The notes below the pieces were generated by a model. The model did no database searches. It was not told where the DNA came from and saw nothing but the letters and a program-made list of their open reading frames with translations. Below, piece after piece: positions 10,382-20,206 of a stretch of DNA of 64,000 bases (its first letter is position 1; every line of letters begins with the position of its first letter). Location: NCBI GenBank assembly GCA_029961745.1, contig CP124680.1, positions 4,216,001-4,280,000 of the forward strand. Reading direction: 5' to 3'. The stretch is from Nocardioides sp. L-11A. Its GTDB lineage: Bacteria > Actinomycetota > Actinomycetes > Propionibacteriales > Nocardioidaceae. The position numbers and the translations under genes are program-made.

Positions 10382-11403
10382 GCCCCACGACCGCGTGGGC
10401 CCTCCAGCGGTTCGTGGTCGCCCCGCTGACCATCCTGCTGGCCCTGTGGCTGTGGGCGACCCTGCCTGTGACGCTGGTCGTGGCCGGGGTGATGTCGGCG
10501 TTCGTCCCCGGCTGGCTGCGACCGGTCCGGCTGCTGTGGATCGCCGTGCTGCACGTGACCCTGGAGTCCCTGGTCCTCGTCGCGGCGTTCGGGCTGTGGG
10601 TCGGGTCGGGCTGCGGGCTCCTGCTGCGCCGGCCGTGGTTCGAGCGCGCCCACTACCGCCTGGTGCGGTGGTACCTCGTGGTGTTCTTCCGGGAGGCCCG
10701 GCGCGTGCTGCGGCTGAAGATCGAGACCGTCGGCCCCACCCCCGACGCGTTCCCCGGCCAGCCCCTGCTCGTGTTCTGCCGGCACGCCGGGGTCGGCGAC
10801 TCGTTCTCGATCATGTACGCGCTCATGCACTGGTACCACCGCGAGCCGAGGATCGTGCTGAAGGCGATGCTGGCCTGGGACCCGGCGCTGGGCGTGATGC
10901 TGTCGCGGCTGCCGAGCACCTTCATCGCCAAGGGCCGGGGACGCGACCTGGTGGCGGAGATCGGCGAGCTCGCCAGCAACCTCGACGAGAACGACGCCTT
11001 CGTGATCTTCCCCGAGGGCGGCAACTTCACCCCGGGCCGCCGCAGCCGCGCGATCGACCGGCTGCGTGGCTCGGGCCGCGAAGCCATGGCGCTGCAGGCC
11101 GAGGCGATGGCCCACGTCCTCGCTCCGCAGCCCGGCGGCGTCCTCGCCGCGCTCGACGCCGCGCCGACCGCCGACGTGCTGCTCGTCGCGCACACCGGCC
11201 TGGACCACTTGGACACCCTCGGCAGCCTGTGGCACGAGCTGCCGATGGACAAACGGCTCCTGATGGGCTGGTGGCGCGTGCCGCGGACCGAGATCCCGGT
11301 CGACCGCGCCGAACGGATCGCGTGGCTGTTCGACTGGTGGGGCCGCATCGACGCCTGGATCGCCGAGAACCAGCCGCAGGACCTGGCCCGGTCGCGGCGC
11401 TAG
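10378..11403 (+). CDS. Membrane 1-acyl-glycerol-3-phosphate acyltransferase-like protein (PlsC family)
   Basis: 341 residues. Two or three N-terminal membrane helices (residues about 10-90) precede a PlsC/LPLAT domain with the catalytic HX4D motif HAGVGD (His136, Asp141) and the FPEGGNFTPGRR motif that binds the acyl-acceptor phosphate. It probably transfers an acyl chain to a lysolipid at the membrane. ATG at 10378 overlaps the patatin stop, so a deacylase and an acyltransferase are translationally coupled, suggesting lipid remodelling. The predicted frame extends upstream but that part is the out-of-frame patatin sequence. Confidence 0.85.
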   Translation: MSPTTAWALQRFVVAPLTILLALWLWATLPVTLVVAGVMSAFVPGWLRPVRLLWIAVLHVTLESLVLVAAFGLWVGSGCGLLLRRPWFERAHYRLVRWYLVVFFREARRVLRLKIETVGPTPDAFPGQPLLVFCRHAGVGDSFSIMYALMHWYHREPRIVLKAMLAWDPALGVMLSRLPSTFIAKGRGRDLVAEIGELASNLDENDAFVIFPEGGNFTPGRRSRAIDRLRGSGREAMALQAEAMAHVLAPQPGGVLAALDAAPTADVLLVAHTGLDHLDTLGSLWHELPMDKRLLMGWWRVPRTEIPVDRAERIAWLFDWWGRIDAWIAENQPQDLARSRR

Positions 11404-12062
11404 CGGGGCTCCTCGACGCCGACCAGCGCCAGCCTGTCCGTCCGGACCAGGCCCACGCCCCGCGCGTAGACCTCGGTGCGGCTCTCCCCCGCGGCGTCCG
11501 CGACCTCGAGCTCGAGGGTGCGGTCGTACGTCGCCAGCGGCACCGTGACCTCCTCGCCCAGCGCCCGGACGGTGGCGACCTCGGACGCGCCGGGCGCGAG
11601 CGCCGTGCGGAAGCCGTCGCCGAAGCGCGGCCGGGCCGGCATGGCCAGGCCCGCCTGCGCACCGGAGACACCGGCCTGCCAGGCGCCGACGCGACCCAGC
11701 CACCACACGTTGCCGGCCCGGTCCTGCGCGTAGTGGTCGCGGACCTCGGCGCCCTCGGCCGGCGTACGGACCAGGGTCGTCGTGGCGATGCCGGCGACCT
11801 CGGGTCCGGCCTCGACGGTCAGGACCAGCGCCGGCTGCCCGGTCGCCTCGTCGGCGTACTCCCAGCGGGTGCCGGGCGCCAGCGGGAGCCAGGGGTTGTC
11901 GATCGCGGCGACGAAGTCGGCCGGCTCGGGGTCCGGCGTCGGGACGACCAGCCCGTCGACACCCGACGGCGGGCTGGGCGCGGACCCGGAGCCGCAGGCG
12001 GTGAGGGCGCCGGTGAGCGCCAGGAGGCCGGCCGCGATCGCGGCGGGGACACGTGTCCGCAT
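11400..12062 (-). CDS. Putative secreted lipoprotein of unknown function
   Basis: 220 residues from ATG 12062. The start [20 protein letters not shown] followed by TACGSG is a textbook lipoprotein signal with a lipobox Cys at about residue 23. The mature part begins with a Pro/Ser-rich linker, then [17 protein letters not shown], a sequence pattern seen in many uncharacterised actinobacterial lipoproteins, and is beta-rich. The stop codon overlaps that of the acyltransferase on the other strand. No function can be assigned. Confidence 0.75.
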   Translation of the reverse strand: MRTRVPAAIAAGLLALTGALTACGSGSAPSPPSGVDGLVVPTPDPEPADFVAAIDNPWLPLAPGTRWEYADEATGQPALVLTVEAGPEVAGIATTTLVRTPAEGAEVRDHYAQDRAGNVWWLGRVGAWQAGVSGAQAGLAMPARPRFGDGFRTALAPGASEVATVRALGEEVTVPLATYDRTLELEVADAAGESRTEVYARGVGLVRTDRLALVGVEEPR

Positions 12063-12156
12063 GGCGCCATCGTCTCGCAGGAGCGCCCGGATGCCCGCGC
12101 CGGGCCGGGCGCTGCTAGCGTCGCGGGAGTCCATCGAGTTCCTTGAAGGAGACCCA

Positions 12157-13143
12157 GTGAGCACCACCCCGCTCAAGGTGGCCGTGACCGGCGCGGCCGG
12201 CCAGATCGGCTACAGCCTGCTCTTCCGCATCGCCAGTGGCGCGATCGCCGGCGACCGTCCCGTCGAGCTGCGCCTGCTCGAGATCGAGCCCGCGCTCAAG
12301 GCGCTCGAGGGCGTCGTCATGGAGCTCGACGACTGCGCGTTCCCGAACCTCGCCGGTGTCGAGATCGGTGCCGACCCGGAGAAGATCTTCGACGGCGTCA
12401 ACCTCGCCCTCCTCGTCGGCGCGCGCCCGCGCGGCCCCGGCATGGAGCGTGGCGACCTGCTCTCCGCCAACGGCGCGATCTTCACCGCCCAGGGCAAGGC
12501 GCTCAACAAGGTGGCCGCCGACGACGTGCGCATCGGCGTGACCGGCAACCCGGCCAACACCAACGCGCTGATCGCCGCGAGCAACGCACCCGACATCCCC
12601 AACGACCGGTTCTCGGCGCTGACCCGCCTCGACCACAACCGGGCGATCTCGCAGCTGGCCGCCAAGACCGGCGCCGCCGTCACCGACATCACGAAGATGA
12701 CGATCTGGGGCAACCACTCGGCCACTCAGTACCCCGACATCTTCCACGCCGAGATCGCCGGCAAGAACGCTGCCGAGGTCGTCGCGGACCAGGCCTGGAT
12801 CGCCGACACCTTCATCCCCACCGTCGCCAAGCGCGGCGCCGCCATCATCGACGCGCGGGGCGCCTCCTCCGCCGCCTCCGCCGCCTCGGCGACCTGCGAC
12901 GCCGCCCGTGACTGGCTGAGCGGCACCCCGGCCGGCGACTGGGTCTCGATGGCGGTCGTCTCCGACGGCTCCTACGGCGTCCCCGAGGGCCTGGTCTCCT
13001 CGTTCCCGGTCACCACCTCGAACGGCGACTGGAGCATCGTCCAGGGCCTCGAGATCGACGACTTCTCGCGCGGCAGGATCGACGCGTCCGTCGCCGAGCT
13101 CGCCGACGAGAAGGCCGCGGTCACCGAGCTGGGCCTCATCTGA
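12157..13143 (+). CDS. mdh: Malate dehydrogenase
   Basis: NAD-dependent malate/oxaloacetate interconversion in the TCA cycle. 328 residues from GTG 12157, preceded by GAAGGAG. The NAD loop is [11 protein letters not shown] (residues 10-20). Substrate-binding Arg residues are in [16 protein letters not shown]; the Asp/His pair is in [10 protein letters not shown] and [12 protein letters not shown]. The proximal Arg/Met pattern is that of cytosolic-type (Group 2) MDH as found in actinobacteria and Thermus. A perfect 20-bp terminator hairpin follows. Confidence 0.96.
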   Translation: MSTTPLKVAVTGAAGQIGYSLLFRIASGAIAGDRPVELRLLEIEPALKALEGVVMELDDCAFPNLAGVEIGADPEKIFDGVNLALLVGARPRGPGMERGDLLSANGAIFTAQGKALNKVAADDVRIGVTGNPANTNALIAASNAPDIPNDRFSALTRLDHNRAISQLAAKTGAAVTDITKMTIWGNHSATQYPDIFHAEIAGKNAAEVVADQAWIADTFIPTVAKRGAAIIDARGASSAASAASATCDAARDWLSGTPAGDWVSMAVVSDGSYGVPEGLVSSFPVTTSNGDWSIVQGLEIDDFSRGRIDASVAELADEKAAVTELGLI

Positions 13144-13152
13144 CCCACCCGC

Positions 13153-13195
13153 GTACGACGAAGGGCCGGTGCAGCGCACCGGCCCTTCGTCGTAC
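13153..13195. terminator. Bidirectional terminator between mdh and DUF3017 gene
   Basis: Arms 13153-13172 and 13176-13195 are perfectly complementary over 20 bp with a 3-nt AGC loop. It lies 10 nt after the mdh stop and 19 nt after the convergent DUF3017 stop, so it can serve both. Confidence 0.9.
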
Positions 13196-13213
13196 CCGGC
13201 CGGTGCCGGCCGG

Positions 13214-13549
13214 TCAGCTCTGTTCCGGGATCGTCCCGGCAAGCAGGACGAGCACGGCCGCGACGGCCACCAGGATCGCGACGTCGAGGAGCCGGTGGCG
13301 CACCGCCAGCATGCCGGCGTCCCGCTCCGGCAGCACCAGGCGCAGCACGCCGGCCACCGCCAGGCCACCGGAGACGATCCGCAGGCCGACCCGCCAGTCC
13401 GAGGCTGCCGCGACGACCAGCCCGGCACCGACCACGAGCAGCACCGCGATATAGCAGGCGCCCCCGATCGTCGAGGGGTACCGGCGCGGCTCCTGGTCGG
13501 CGGCCTCCGCCGCGTCACGGCTCTCGGTGCTCTCGGTGCTCTCGGGCAC
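13214..13549 (-). CDS. DUF3017 small membrane protein
   Basis: About 111 residues. A charged Glu/Ser-rich cytosolic start is followed by three hydrophobic helices (CYIAVLLVVGAGLVVAAA, IVSGGLAVAGVLRLVL, LLDVAILVAVAAVLVLLAG), the DUF3017 layout. The start is uncertain: GTG at 13549 has a good GAGGAG upstream, while a CTG at 13570 would overlap the folD stop (CTGA) and add seven residues. Next to folD, as is common in Streptomyces and relatives, and probably co-transcribed with it. Function unknown. Confidence 0.8.
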   Translation of the reverse strand: MPESTESTESRDAAEAADQEPRRYPSTIGGACYIAVLLVVGAGLVVAAASDWRVGLRIVSGGLAVAGVLRLVLPERDAGMLAVRHRLLDVAILVAVAAVLVLLAGTIPEQS

Positions 13550-13566
13550 CTCCGGGGTCTCCTCGC

Positions 13567-14454
13567 TCAGCGCGCTGCCTTCCTGGTGAGCGCTTCCCCC
13601 ATGGTCGATGCTGCCTTCTCGGCCATCGACACCACGTTGGCGAGGAGCATCGCGCGGGTCATCGGGCCCACGCCGCCGGGGTTCGGGGACACCCAGCCCG
13701 CGGTCTCCCAAACGTCGGCGGCCACGTCGCCGGCGATCTTGCCGTCGACCCGGCTCACCCCGACGTCGAGGACGGCCGCGCCCGGCTTGACCATGTCGCC
13801 GGTGACGATGCCGGGCACGCCGGCCGCCGCGACGACGATGTCGGCCTTGCGCACATGGGCGGCCAAGTCGACGGTGCCGGTGTGGCACAGCGTGACGGTG
13901 GCGTTCTCGCTGCGCCGGGTGAGCAGCAGCCCGAGCGGGCGGCCGACGGTGATGCCCCGCCCGACCACGACCACCTCGGCCCCCGCGATCGGTACGTCGT
14001 GGCGGCGCAGCAGCTCGACGATGCCGTACGGCGTGCACGGCAGCGGCGCCTCGTTGCCGAGGACCAGCCACCCGAGGTTGGTCGGGTGCAGGCCGTCGGC
14101 GTCCTTGGCCGGGTCGATCAGCCCGAGGACCCGGTTCTCGTCGCGACCGCGCGGCAGCGGGAGCTGGACGATGTAGCCGGTGCAGTCGGGGTCGGCGTTG
14201 AGGCCGGCCACCGCCTCCTCGATCTCCTCCTGGGTGGCGACCTCGGGCAGGTCGACCCGGATCGAGGCGATGCCGACCTCGGCGCAGTCCTTGTGCTTGC
14301 CGTTGACGTACCAGCGCGAGCCGGGGTCGTCGCCCACCAGCACCGTGCCGAGGCCGGGGGTGATCCCCTGCTCACGCAGCTTCTCGATCCGGAGGCGGAG
14401 CTCGTCCTTGATCGCGGCCGCCGTCGCGTTGCCGTCCAGCTTTCGTGCAGTCAC
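13567..14454 (-). CDS. folD: Methylenetetrahydrofolate dehydrogenase / methenyltetrahydrofolate cyclohydrolase
   Basis: Bifunctional cytosolic enzyme producing 10-formyl-THF for purine synthesis. 295 residues. Catalytic Lys53 lies in YVNGKHKDC, Gln97 in VQLPLP, Asp120 in KDADGLHP, and the NADP loop is [12 protein letters not shown]; the C-terminal PGGVGPMT is intact. Start is GTG at 14454 with GGAAGGA seven nt upstream. It lies on the same strand downstream of purH, which consumes the 10-formyl-THF, but separated by about 310 bp of folded non-coding sequence. Confidence 0.96.
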   Translation of the reverse strand: MTARKLDGNATAAAIKDELRLRIEKLREQGITPGLGTVLVGDDPGSRWYVNGKHKDCAEVGIASIRVDLPEVATQEEIEEAVAGLNADPDCTGYIVQLPLPRGRDENRVLGLIDPAKDADGLHPTNLGWLVLGNEAPLPCTPYGIVELLRRHDVPIAGAEVVVVGRGITVGRPLGLLLTRRSENATVTLCHTGTVDLAAHVRKADIVVAAAGVPGIVTGDMVKPGAAVLDVGVSRVDGKIAGDVAADVWETAGWVSPNPGGVGPMTRAMLLANVVSMAEKAASTMGEALTRKAAR

Positions 14455-14460
14455 GGGATG

Positions 14461-14770
14461 ATCCTTCCAGATGGGGTTTCAGCAGACGCGGGCCGCGGCT
14501 GGCGAGCATGCGTGGCGGTCATCGCGGGAAGCGACGCCGACGGAGCGCACCGGCTGTCGTGGGGAACGCCGAGCGACGGAGCGGAGGGGCGCGACAGTCA
14601 TTCCGCGAGCCGTCTGTCTTGCCGCCACGCACACGTCACCATCCGCCCAAGCCAACCGCGCGCGGCAGCGTGTCGCCCGCGGCGAAGCCGCGTCGGCGAG
14701 GGTCCGCGGGCCGAGCGCAGCGAGCGCCCGTGCGGCTCTCGCCGACAGGCGACACGCTCGCGCCATCGAC
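14461..14770. other. Hairpin-rich intergenic region between purH and folD
   Basis: No convincing gene. Two large imperfect hairpins lie side by side. The first pairs 14509-14518 with 14622-14631 (TGCGTGGCGG, 10 bp perfect) with weaker internal pairing. The second pairs 14667-14677 with 14748-14758 (AGCGTGTCGCC, 11 bp) and 14693-14700 with 14738-14745 (TCGGCGAG, 8 bp), with a small CGCGGC-gaa-GCCGCG hairpin at 14678-14692. On the minus strand this whole stretch would be the folD leader or a purH terminator region. Short open frames in it have no start signals or family resemblance. Confidence 0.6.
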
Positions 14771-16372
14771 TTAGTGGAAGAAGTGGCGGGTGCCGGTGAA
14801 GTACATGGTCACCCCGGCCGCCCGGCAGGCCGCGATGGTCTCCTCGTCGCGCACCGAGCCGCCCGGCTGCACGATCGCCTTCACGCCGGCGTCGATGAGG
14901 ATGCCCGGACCGTCGGCGAACGGGAAGAACGCGTCGGACGCCGCGACCGAGCCGCGGGCCCGCTCCTGCCCCTCGACCAGGGTGTTGGCGCGCTCGACCG
15001 CCAGCCGGCAGGAGTCGACCCGGTTGACCTGGCCCATGCCGATGCCGACCGCGCCGCCGTCCTTGGCCAGCAGGATCGCATTGGACTTGGCCGCGCGGAC
15101 CGAGCGCCAGGCGAAGGCGAGGTCGGCGAGGGTGGCGTCGTCGGCGGCCTCGCCGGTCGCCAGCGTCCAGTTCGCGGGGTCGTCGCCCTCGGCCTGGAAC
15201 CGGTCCGTGTGCTGCATCAGCAGCCCGCCACTGATCGGGCGGGTCTCCACGCCGCCGGGCGCCAGCGGCTCGGCGACCAGGATGCGGATGTTCTTCTTGC
15301 CCTGCAGCACCTCGACCGCGCCGTCGTCGTATCCGGGCGCGACGATGACCTCGGTGAAGATCTCGGCGACCTGGCGGGCCATCTCGACCGAGACGGGGAC
15401 GTTGGTGGCGATCACTCCGCCGAAGGCCGAGACCGGGTCGCACTCGTGGGCACGGCGGTGGGCCCCGGCGACATCGGCGCCGACCGCGATGCCGCAGGGG
15501 TTGGCGTGCTTGATGATCGCCACGGTCGGCAGGTCGCCGTGGTCGTACGCCGCGCGGCGGGCCGCGTCGGTGTCGACGTAGTTGTTGTAGGACATCTCCT
15601 TGCCGTGCAGCTGCTCGGCCGCCGCCAGGCCTCCGTTGCCGGCATCGACGTAGCCGGAGCGGTAGAGCGCGGCGGGCTGGTGCGGGTTCTCGCCGTAGCG
15701 GAGCACGGCCGCCTTGTCCCAGGTGCCGCCGATCCAGGCCGGGAAGCCGGTGCTCGCCCCGTCCTCGACCGAGGAGTCGGTGAGGACCGAGCCCATCCAG
15801 GAGGCGACCTGGACGTCGTAGGTGGCGGTGTGCACGAACGCCTTGGCGGCCAGCGCCTTGCGCTCGTCGTAGGTGAAGCCGCCGGCCTGCGCCGCGGCGA
15901 GGGCCGCGGCGTAGTCGGCGCCGTCGGTGACGATGGCGACGGACGGGTGGTTCTTCGCGGCAGCGCGCACCATCGAGGGGCCGCCGATGTCGATCTTCTC
16001 GATGCAGTCGTCGATGCCGGCGCCGGAGGCGACGGTGGCGGCGAAGGGGTAGAGGTTGACCACGACCAGGTCGAAGGGGGCGACCTCGAGCTCCGCGAGC
16101 TGCGCGACATGGTCGGGCAGGCGCCGGTCGGCGAGGATGCCGGCGTGCACCCGTGGGTGCAGCGTCTTGACCCGGCCGTCGAGGCACTCCGGGAAGCCGG
16201 TCAGGTCCTCGACCCTGGTCACGGACAGGCCGAGCGACTCGATGAGGGCGGCCGAGCCGCCCGTGGACACCAGCTCGACGCCGGCCTCGTGCAGGCCGCG
16301 GACGAGGTCGTCCAGGCCGGTCTTGTCGAAGACGGAGACCAGTGCGCGCTTGATCTGGATCCGGTCGGTCAT
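14771..16372 (-). CDS. purH: Bifunctional AICAR formyltransferase / IMP cyclohydrolase
   Basis: Last two steps of de novo purine synthesis: formylation of AICAR with 10-formyl-THF and ring closure to IMP. 533 residues from ATG 16372, with GAGGAG five to six nt ahead. The N-terminal IMP cyclohydrolase (MGS-like) domain begins [14 protein letters not shown] and has STGGSA and [13 protein letters not shown]. The C-terminal AICARFT domain has [21 protein letters not shown] and ends with GTRHFFH. Downstream of purN in the same direction. Confidence 0.97.
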   Translation of the reverse strand: MTDRIQIKRALVSVFDKTGLDDLVRGLHEAGVELVSTGGSAALIESLGLSVTRVEDLTGFPECLDGRVKTLHPRVHAGILADRRLPDHVAQLAELEVAPFDLVVVNLYPFAATVASGAGIDDCIEKIDIGGPSMVRAAAKNHPSVAIVTDGADYAAALAAAQAGGFTYDERKALAAKAFVHTATYDVQVASWMGSVLTDSSVEDGASTGFPAWIGGTWDKAAVLRYGENPHQPAALYRSGYVDAGNGGLAAAEQLHGKEMSYNNYVDTDAARRAAYDHGDLPTVAIIKHANPCGIAVGADVAGAHRRAHECDPVSAFGGVIATNVPVSVEMARQVAEIFTEVIVAPGYDDGAVEVLQGKKNIRILVAEPLAPGGVETRPISGGLLMQHTDRFQAEGDDPANWTLATGEAADDATLADLAFAWRSVRAAKSNAILLAKDGGAVGIGMGQVNRVDSCRLAVERANTLVEGQERARGSVAASDAFFPFADGPGILIDAGVKAIVQPGGSVRDEETIAACRAAGVTMYFTGTRHFFH

Positions 16373-16496
16373 GGTTGTCTCCTCATGGGATCGGTCGGTC
16401 GATCTCGATGAGGGCACCCAGGCGGTCGATGCCGACTCGTCACTCCCTGGTGGTGGCCCACCTGCGCCAGTCGTGTGGCGTCAGTCTAGGTGAGGT

Positions 16497-17111
16497 TCAG
16501 CCTCCCAGCCGAACCCGCCGGCCGTCGACCGTGAACCCCTCCCGGGCCATCCGGCCGACCGACTCGACGAGCATCGCCCGCTCGGCGACCTTGATCCGCT
16601 CGTGCAGGCTCTCGACGTCGTCGTCGTCCTCCACCGGGACGACGGTCTGGGCCACGATCGCGCCGGTGTCGACCCCGGCGTCGACGACGAAGAGCGTCGC
16701 ACCGGTGACCTTCACGCCGTACTCCAGCGCCTCCGCCGGGCCACGCATCCCCGGGAACGACGGCGACAGCGCCGGGTGGGTGTTGACGGTCAGGCCGCCG
16801 AAGCGGTCCAGGAACTTCTCCCCCACCAGCTTCATGAATCCGGCGAGCACGACCAGGTCGGGCTCGAAGGCGGCCACCTTGTCGGCCAGGGCGCGGTCCC
16901 AGTAGCCCCGACTGCTGTAGTCGCCGACCTTCGCGACGAAGGTGGGGATGCCGGCGCGCTCCGCGCGGGCCAGGCCCTCGATGTCCTCGCGGTCGGCGCC
17001 GACCGCGACCACGCGGGCGCCGTACGCCGGGTCGGCACAGGCGTCGATCAGCGCCTGCAGGTTGGTGCCGGAGCCCGACACGAGGACGACGAGACGAGGG
17101 CGAGCGGGCAC
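16497..17111 (-). CDS. purN: Phosphoribosylglycinamide formyltransferase
   Basis: Formylates GAR with 10-formyl-THF, step three of purine synthesis. 204 residues. The phosphate loop is VSGSGTNLQAL, catalytic Asn110/His112 lie in NTHPALSPSFPG, and Asp148 is in DAGVDTG followed by IVAQ. Sits between perM and purH (124-bp gap to purH), matching the perM-purN-purH order of mycobacteria; all three formyl-THF-linked enzymes PurN, PurH and FolD are thus on one strand. Confidence 0.96.
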   Translation of the reverse strand: MPARPRLVVLVSGSGTNLQALIDACADPAYGARVVAVGADREDIEGLARAERAGIPTFVAKVGDYSSRGYWDRALADKVAAFEPDLVVLAGFMKLVGEKFLDRFGGLTVNTHPALSPSFPGMRGPAEALEYGVKVTGATLFVVDAGVDTGAIVAQTVVPVEDDDDVESLHERIKVAERAMLVESVGRMAREGFTVDGRRVRLGG

Positions 17112-17137
17112 GCCGGGATTCTAGGGCGTCCCGGCGC

Positions 17138-18457
17138 TCAGGAACGACGCGGCAGCCGGGCACGGACGGCGCGCAGCGCCCCGCGGACCCGGCCGTCGCT
17201 GTCGCGCTGCCACCAGCACACGACCAGCGCGCCGGCCACCCCGCCGATGCCGAACGACGTGATCGCGTGCAGTAGCACGTCGAAGGTGTAGGGCCCGACG
17301 TCCTGCATCCGGCCGGGGCCGACGGCGCCGCCGGCGAACACGGTCAGGGCCGCGAGCGCCACGCCCGCCGTGATGCCGCCGGCGCAGCCGCGGATCGCGG
17401 CCCGGTCCCAGGCGAGCACGGGTCGGTCTCGCTGCACCTGTCCGGCGACCAGCGCGGCGAGCAGGACGGGCGCGAGCATCAGCCAGTCGGTCCACCACGG
17501 CTGGTTGCCCTGGTCGGGCAGCGCGGCGAGCAGCGGGAACATCGGCAGCGGCCCGAGCACGACCGCGGTCGTCGACACGGTCGTGCCGGTGCCGACGGTG
17601 AAGCCGGGGCCGAGGAGGTAGGCGCTGCCGAAGAGGAGGGCGTTGGGCAGCAGGAGCAGGGTCAGCGCGACCATCAGCAGCACCGCACCGGCGTCGGCGT
17701 GCAGCTGCGAGACGACGTTGGCGGCCGTGGAGAAGTCCAGGACCAGCGCGGCCACGAGGGCGACCAGGCAGATCAGCGCCCAGCGGGTGAGGATCCGGCG
17801 AGCGACGAGGGCGACGTCGCGCACGGCTGGGGGGACGACGGGCAGCCAGATCGCCGCACGCCCCGAGCCGAAGGCGATCGCCGGTCCCCCGACGCCGAGA
17901 CCGAGCAGGACCGACCAGAGCACGACCCGGGCCGGGTCCGGGCCGGACGCCGCGGTGGCCGCGACCGAGGCGGCGAGGACCCCGACGACCGCGTAGGTGA
18001 CGGTGAACAGCCCGGCGGCGTACGGGACGGTGAGGTCGCGCGCGCCGTCGGCGATCCGGTCGGCGTCGGGGCCGTGGCCGGAGACCGACTCGCCGACCCG
18101 GTGGCCGACCCGCCAGACCACCCAGGCGCACAGCAGGGTGAGCCCGAGCGGCATCGCGGTGATCCGGATGCCCTCGACGGCGACCGTCGAGCCGTGGGCC
18201 ATCAGCCAGCCGTGGGCGCCGACCCGCAGCGCGCCGCTCGGGGCGCCCTCCCCGCCGGCGTCGGTGAGGAACCAGCCGACGACGGCCACGGCCATGCAGA
18301 CCAGCAGCGGGGCCCCCGCCGCGATCACGCCGCCGATGCCGGCGGTCGGCACCAGCGGGCGGGTGGTGGCCAGCTGGCGGCGCAGGTCGGCGTCCGAGGC
18401 GGACCCGGAGCGTCCGGGTCCGGTACGGCGTGCCGGTGGGCTCTGCAGCGACGTCAT
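17138..18457 (-). CDS. perM: PerM-like polytopic membrane protein (DUF6350)
   Basis: 439-residue integral membrane protein with about ten hydrophobic helices (for example VCMAVAVVGWFLTDA, LICLVALVAALVLDF, VLLMVALTLLLLPNALLF) and an Arg-rich C-terminal tail. Family membership is inferred from topology, from the DUF6350-like pattern and from its position immediately upstream of purN-purH, the place of perM (Rv0955) in M. tuberculosis, where PerM supports cell division under stress. 26 nt separate it from purN. ATG at 18457. Biochemical role is unknown. Confidence 0.75.
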   Translation of the reverse strand: MTSLQSPPARRTGPGRSGSASDADLRRQLATTRPLVPTAGIGGVIAAGAPLLVCMAVAVVGWFLTDAGGEGAPSGALRVGAHGWLMAHGSTVAVEGIRITAMPLGLTLLCAWVVWRVGHRVGESVSGHGPDADRIADGARDLTVPYAAGLFTVTYAVVGVLAASVAATAASGPDPARVVLWSVLLGLGVGGPAIAFGSGRAAIWLPVVPPAVRDVALVARRILTRWALICLVALVAALVLDFSTAANVVSQLHADAGAVLLMVALTLLLLPNALLFGSAYLLGPGFTVGTGTTVSTTAVVLGPLPMFPLLAALPDQGNQPWWTDWLMLAPVLLAALVAGQVQRDRPVLAWDRAAIRGCAGGITAGVALAALTVFAGGAVGPGRMQDVGPYTFDVLLHAITSFGIGGVAGALVVCWWQRDSDGRVRGALRAVRARLPRRS

Positions 18458-18520
18458 GGTCCGTCCATCTTCACGCGGATGAGCGGCCGGACCGGGCTGC
18501 CACGCCGAGATCCAGGCGTC

Positions 18521-20065
18521 TCAGCGGACCAGCTGCTCGGCGGCGTACAGCTGGTTCGGTGCGCTCGCCCCGCCGCTGGCGCGGTAGCGCGCGTTGAGCG
18601 AGGCGAGCGCGGCGCGCACCGGTGCGTGGGCGGGGTCGTCGGCGAGGTTCTGGATCTCGTAGGGGTCGCGGCTGCGGTCGTAGAGCTCGGCGCCACCGCG
18701 GCGGTATTCGACATAGGTCCAGGTGCCGACGCGGACGCCGGAGTAGACGCGCCGGGCCCGGCGCTCCTCGCCCCGTCCCATCCAGGCGGAGATGGGCACC
18801 ACGCGCACCTGGGGCGGCGCGCCGATCCAGGGCAGCACGTCGACGCCGTCGAGCGGTCGGGGCGGGGTGACGCCGGTCGCCGCGAGGATGGTCGCGGTGA
18901 GGTCGGGCACCGTGACCGCCGTGGGCACCACGACGCCCCGCGGCAGGCCGGGACCGCGCATGTAGAGGGGGACGCGCAGCGACTCGTCGTAGTGGAACCG
19001 CTTGCCGTTCATGTTGTGCGGCCCGATGGCGTAGCCGTTGTCGGAGTGGAACACGACCAGCGTGCGGTCCAGTTGCCCGGTGCGGCGCAGGGTGCGGAAC
19101 AGCTTGGCCATCGCCCGGTCCAGGCCCCGGGCCGCCTCGATCCGCCGCTGGTAGACGATGTTCAGCGCCCGCTTCTGCAGTGCGTCGAACCGGTGGGCGT
19201 TGGCCGGCGCGTGCGCGGGCACGGTCGGGTCGCCGTCGGGGAACGAGCTGGGCACCAGGGGGAGCGGCACCTTGCGGTAGCGGCCGCGGTCCTTCGGGGC
19301 GGGCACCGTCGTCTTGAGCTCGCCGGCCGGCGTGCCGGGGAAGAGCCGCTTCGGGTCGTCCTTGCCGCCGGGGAAGCCGACGTGCGGCGCGACGTAGTTG
19401 ACCCAGGCGAACCAGGGGCGGCCGTCGCGGTCGGCGCTGATCATCTCCTGCGCGTGCGCCGTCATCACATCGGTGGTGTAGCCCTTCGATCTCCCGACGA
19501 CACCGTTGACGTTCATCCGCGGCCCGAAGAAGCGGTACGTCGAGGGGTCGACCGTCGCCCGCCAGTCGGTCCAGCCCTCGGGGACCTCGTGGGCGGTGCC
19601 GTTCTCGCCGTAGCCGTTGATGAACTTGCCGGTGAACAGGGTGTCGTAGCCGGCGCCCTGCAGGGCCGTGGCGAGGGTGTCGTGGTGGGAGAACGCGGAG
19701 TAGCCGCCCTGCAGTCCGCTGACGGTGCGCGCCCCGTGGTTGTGGGCGTACTGACCGCTGAGCAGCGAGGCCCGCGAGGGCGCGCACAGCGGGGTGGGCG
19801 CCAGGGCGTCGGCGAAGGCGACGCCGCCCCGCTCCATCAGCCGGCGGACCCGGGGCAGGTAGGGCATGTCGATCGTGGCCAGGTCGTCCACGGTGACCAG
19901 CAGCACGTTGGGCCGCTCCACCGTGCGGGTGAAGGCCGGCGTGGGGGTCGGGGTCAGCGCCGGGCGCCGCGGCGCGGGCACCGTCGCGGGATCGTCGAGC
20001 CCGGTGAGCGCCCAGTCGCTGAGCGCCAGCGACGCCCGCAGCTCGCCGCTCCTGCCACGCGCCAC
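18521..20065 (-). CDS. Sulfatase (formylglycine-dependent)
   Basis: 514 residues from GTG 20065, chosen because GGAGAGGGG lies six nt upstream; ATG 20092 in the same frame has its purine run touching the codon. Type I sulfatase: metal Asp pair in NVLLVTVDDLATIDMP (D60, D61), and the signature CAPSRASLLSG with Cys94 for conversion to formylglycine, so a formylglycine-generating enzyme must exist elsewhere. Also FTGKFINGYG, YVAPHVGFPGG and the second metal site VVFHSDNGYAIGPHNMNGK. No signal peptide is evident. Substrate (sulfate ester or sulfated glycan) cannot be deduced. Confidence 0.9.
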   Translation of the reverse strand: MARGRSGELRASLALSDWALTGLDDPATVPAPRRPALTPTPTPAFTRTVERPNVLLVTVDDLATIDMPYLPRVRRLMERGGVAFADALAPTPLCAPSRASLLSGQYAHNHGARTVSGLQGGYSAFSHHDTLATALQGAGYDTLFTGKFINGYGENGTAHEVPEGWTDWRATVDPSTYRFFGPRMNVNGVVGRSKGYTTDVMTAHAQEMISADRDGRPWFAWVNYVAPHVGFPGGKDDPKRLFPGTPAGELKTTVPAPKDRGRYRKVPLPLVPSSFPDGDPTVPAHAPANAHRFDALQKRALNIVYQRRIEAARGLDRAMAKLFRTLRRTGQLDRTLVVFHSDNGYAIGPHNMNGKRFHYDESLRVPLYMRGPGLPRGVVVPTAVTVPDLTATILAATGVTPPRPLDGVDVLPWIGAPPQVRVVPISAWMGRGEERRARRVYSGVRVGTWTYVEYRRGGAELYDRSRDPYEIQNLADDPAHAPVRAALASLNARYRASGGASAPNQLYAAEQLVR

Positions 20066-20083
20066 CGCGCACCCCTCTCCGTG

Positions 20084-20105
20084 GATCGACATCTCCCTGT
20101 CGATC
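20084..20105. promoter_or_regulatory. Inverted repeat upstream of the sulfatase gene
   Basis: GATCGAC at 20084-20090 and GTCGATC at 20099-20105 form a perfect 7-bp inverted repeat with an 8-bp spacer, just upstream of the preferred GTG start and in the divergent region with the fused sigma-factor gene. Candidate operator; it would lie inside the coding region if ATG 20092 were the true start. Confidence 0.35.
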
Positions 20106-20206
20106 GATCCAAGTGATGTTACTGGATGCTGATAGTGAAGAATCGGCTGATGCCGGGCCGGGCGGTTTGGGGGCCGGCACCACCCTCGGCGTACGGTGGT
20201 GCGGCC

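Noticed and set aside
14461-14770. THF riboswitch or tRNA gene upstream of folD
   Set aside because: Neither a THF-riboswitch core nor a cloverleaf with a T-loop GGTTCGA was recognisable; only large unspecific hairpins.
14471-16411. Long plus-strand open frame opposite purH
   Set aside because: No recognisable motifs, no ribosome site; purH on the minus strand is unambiguous.
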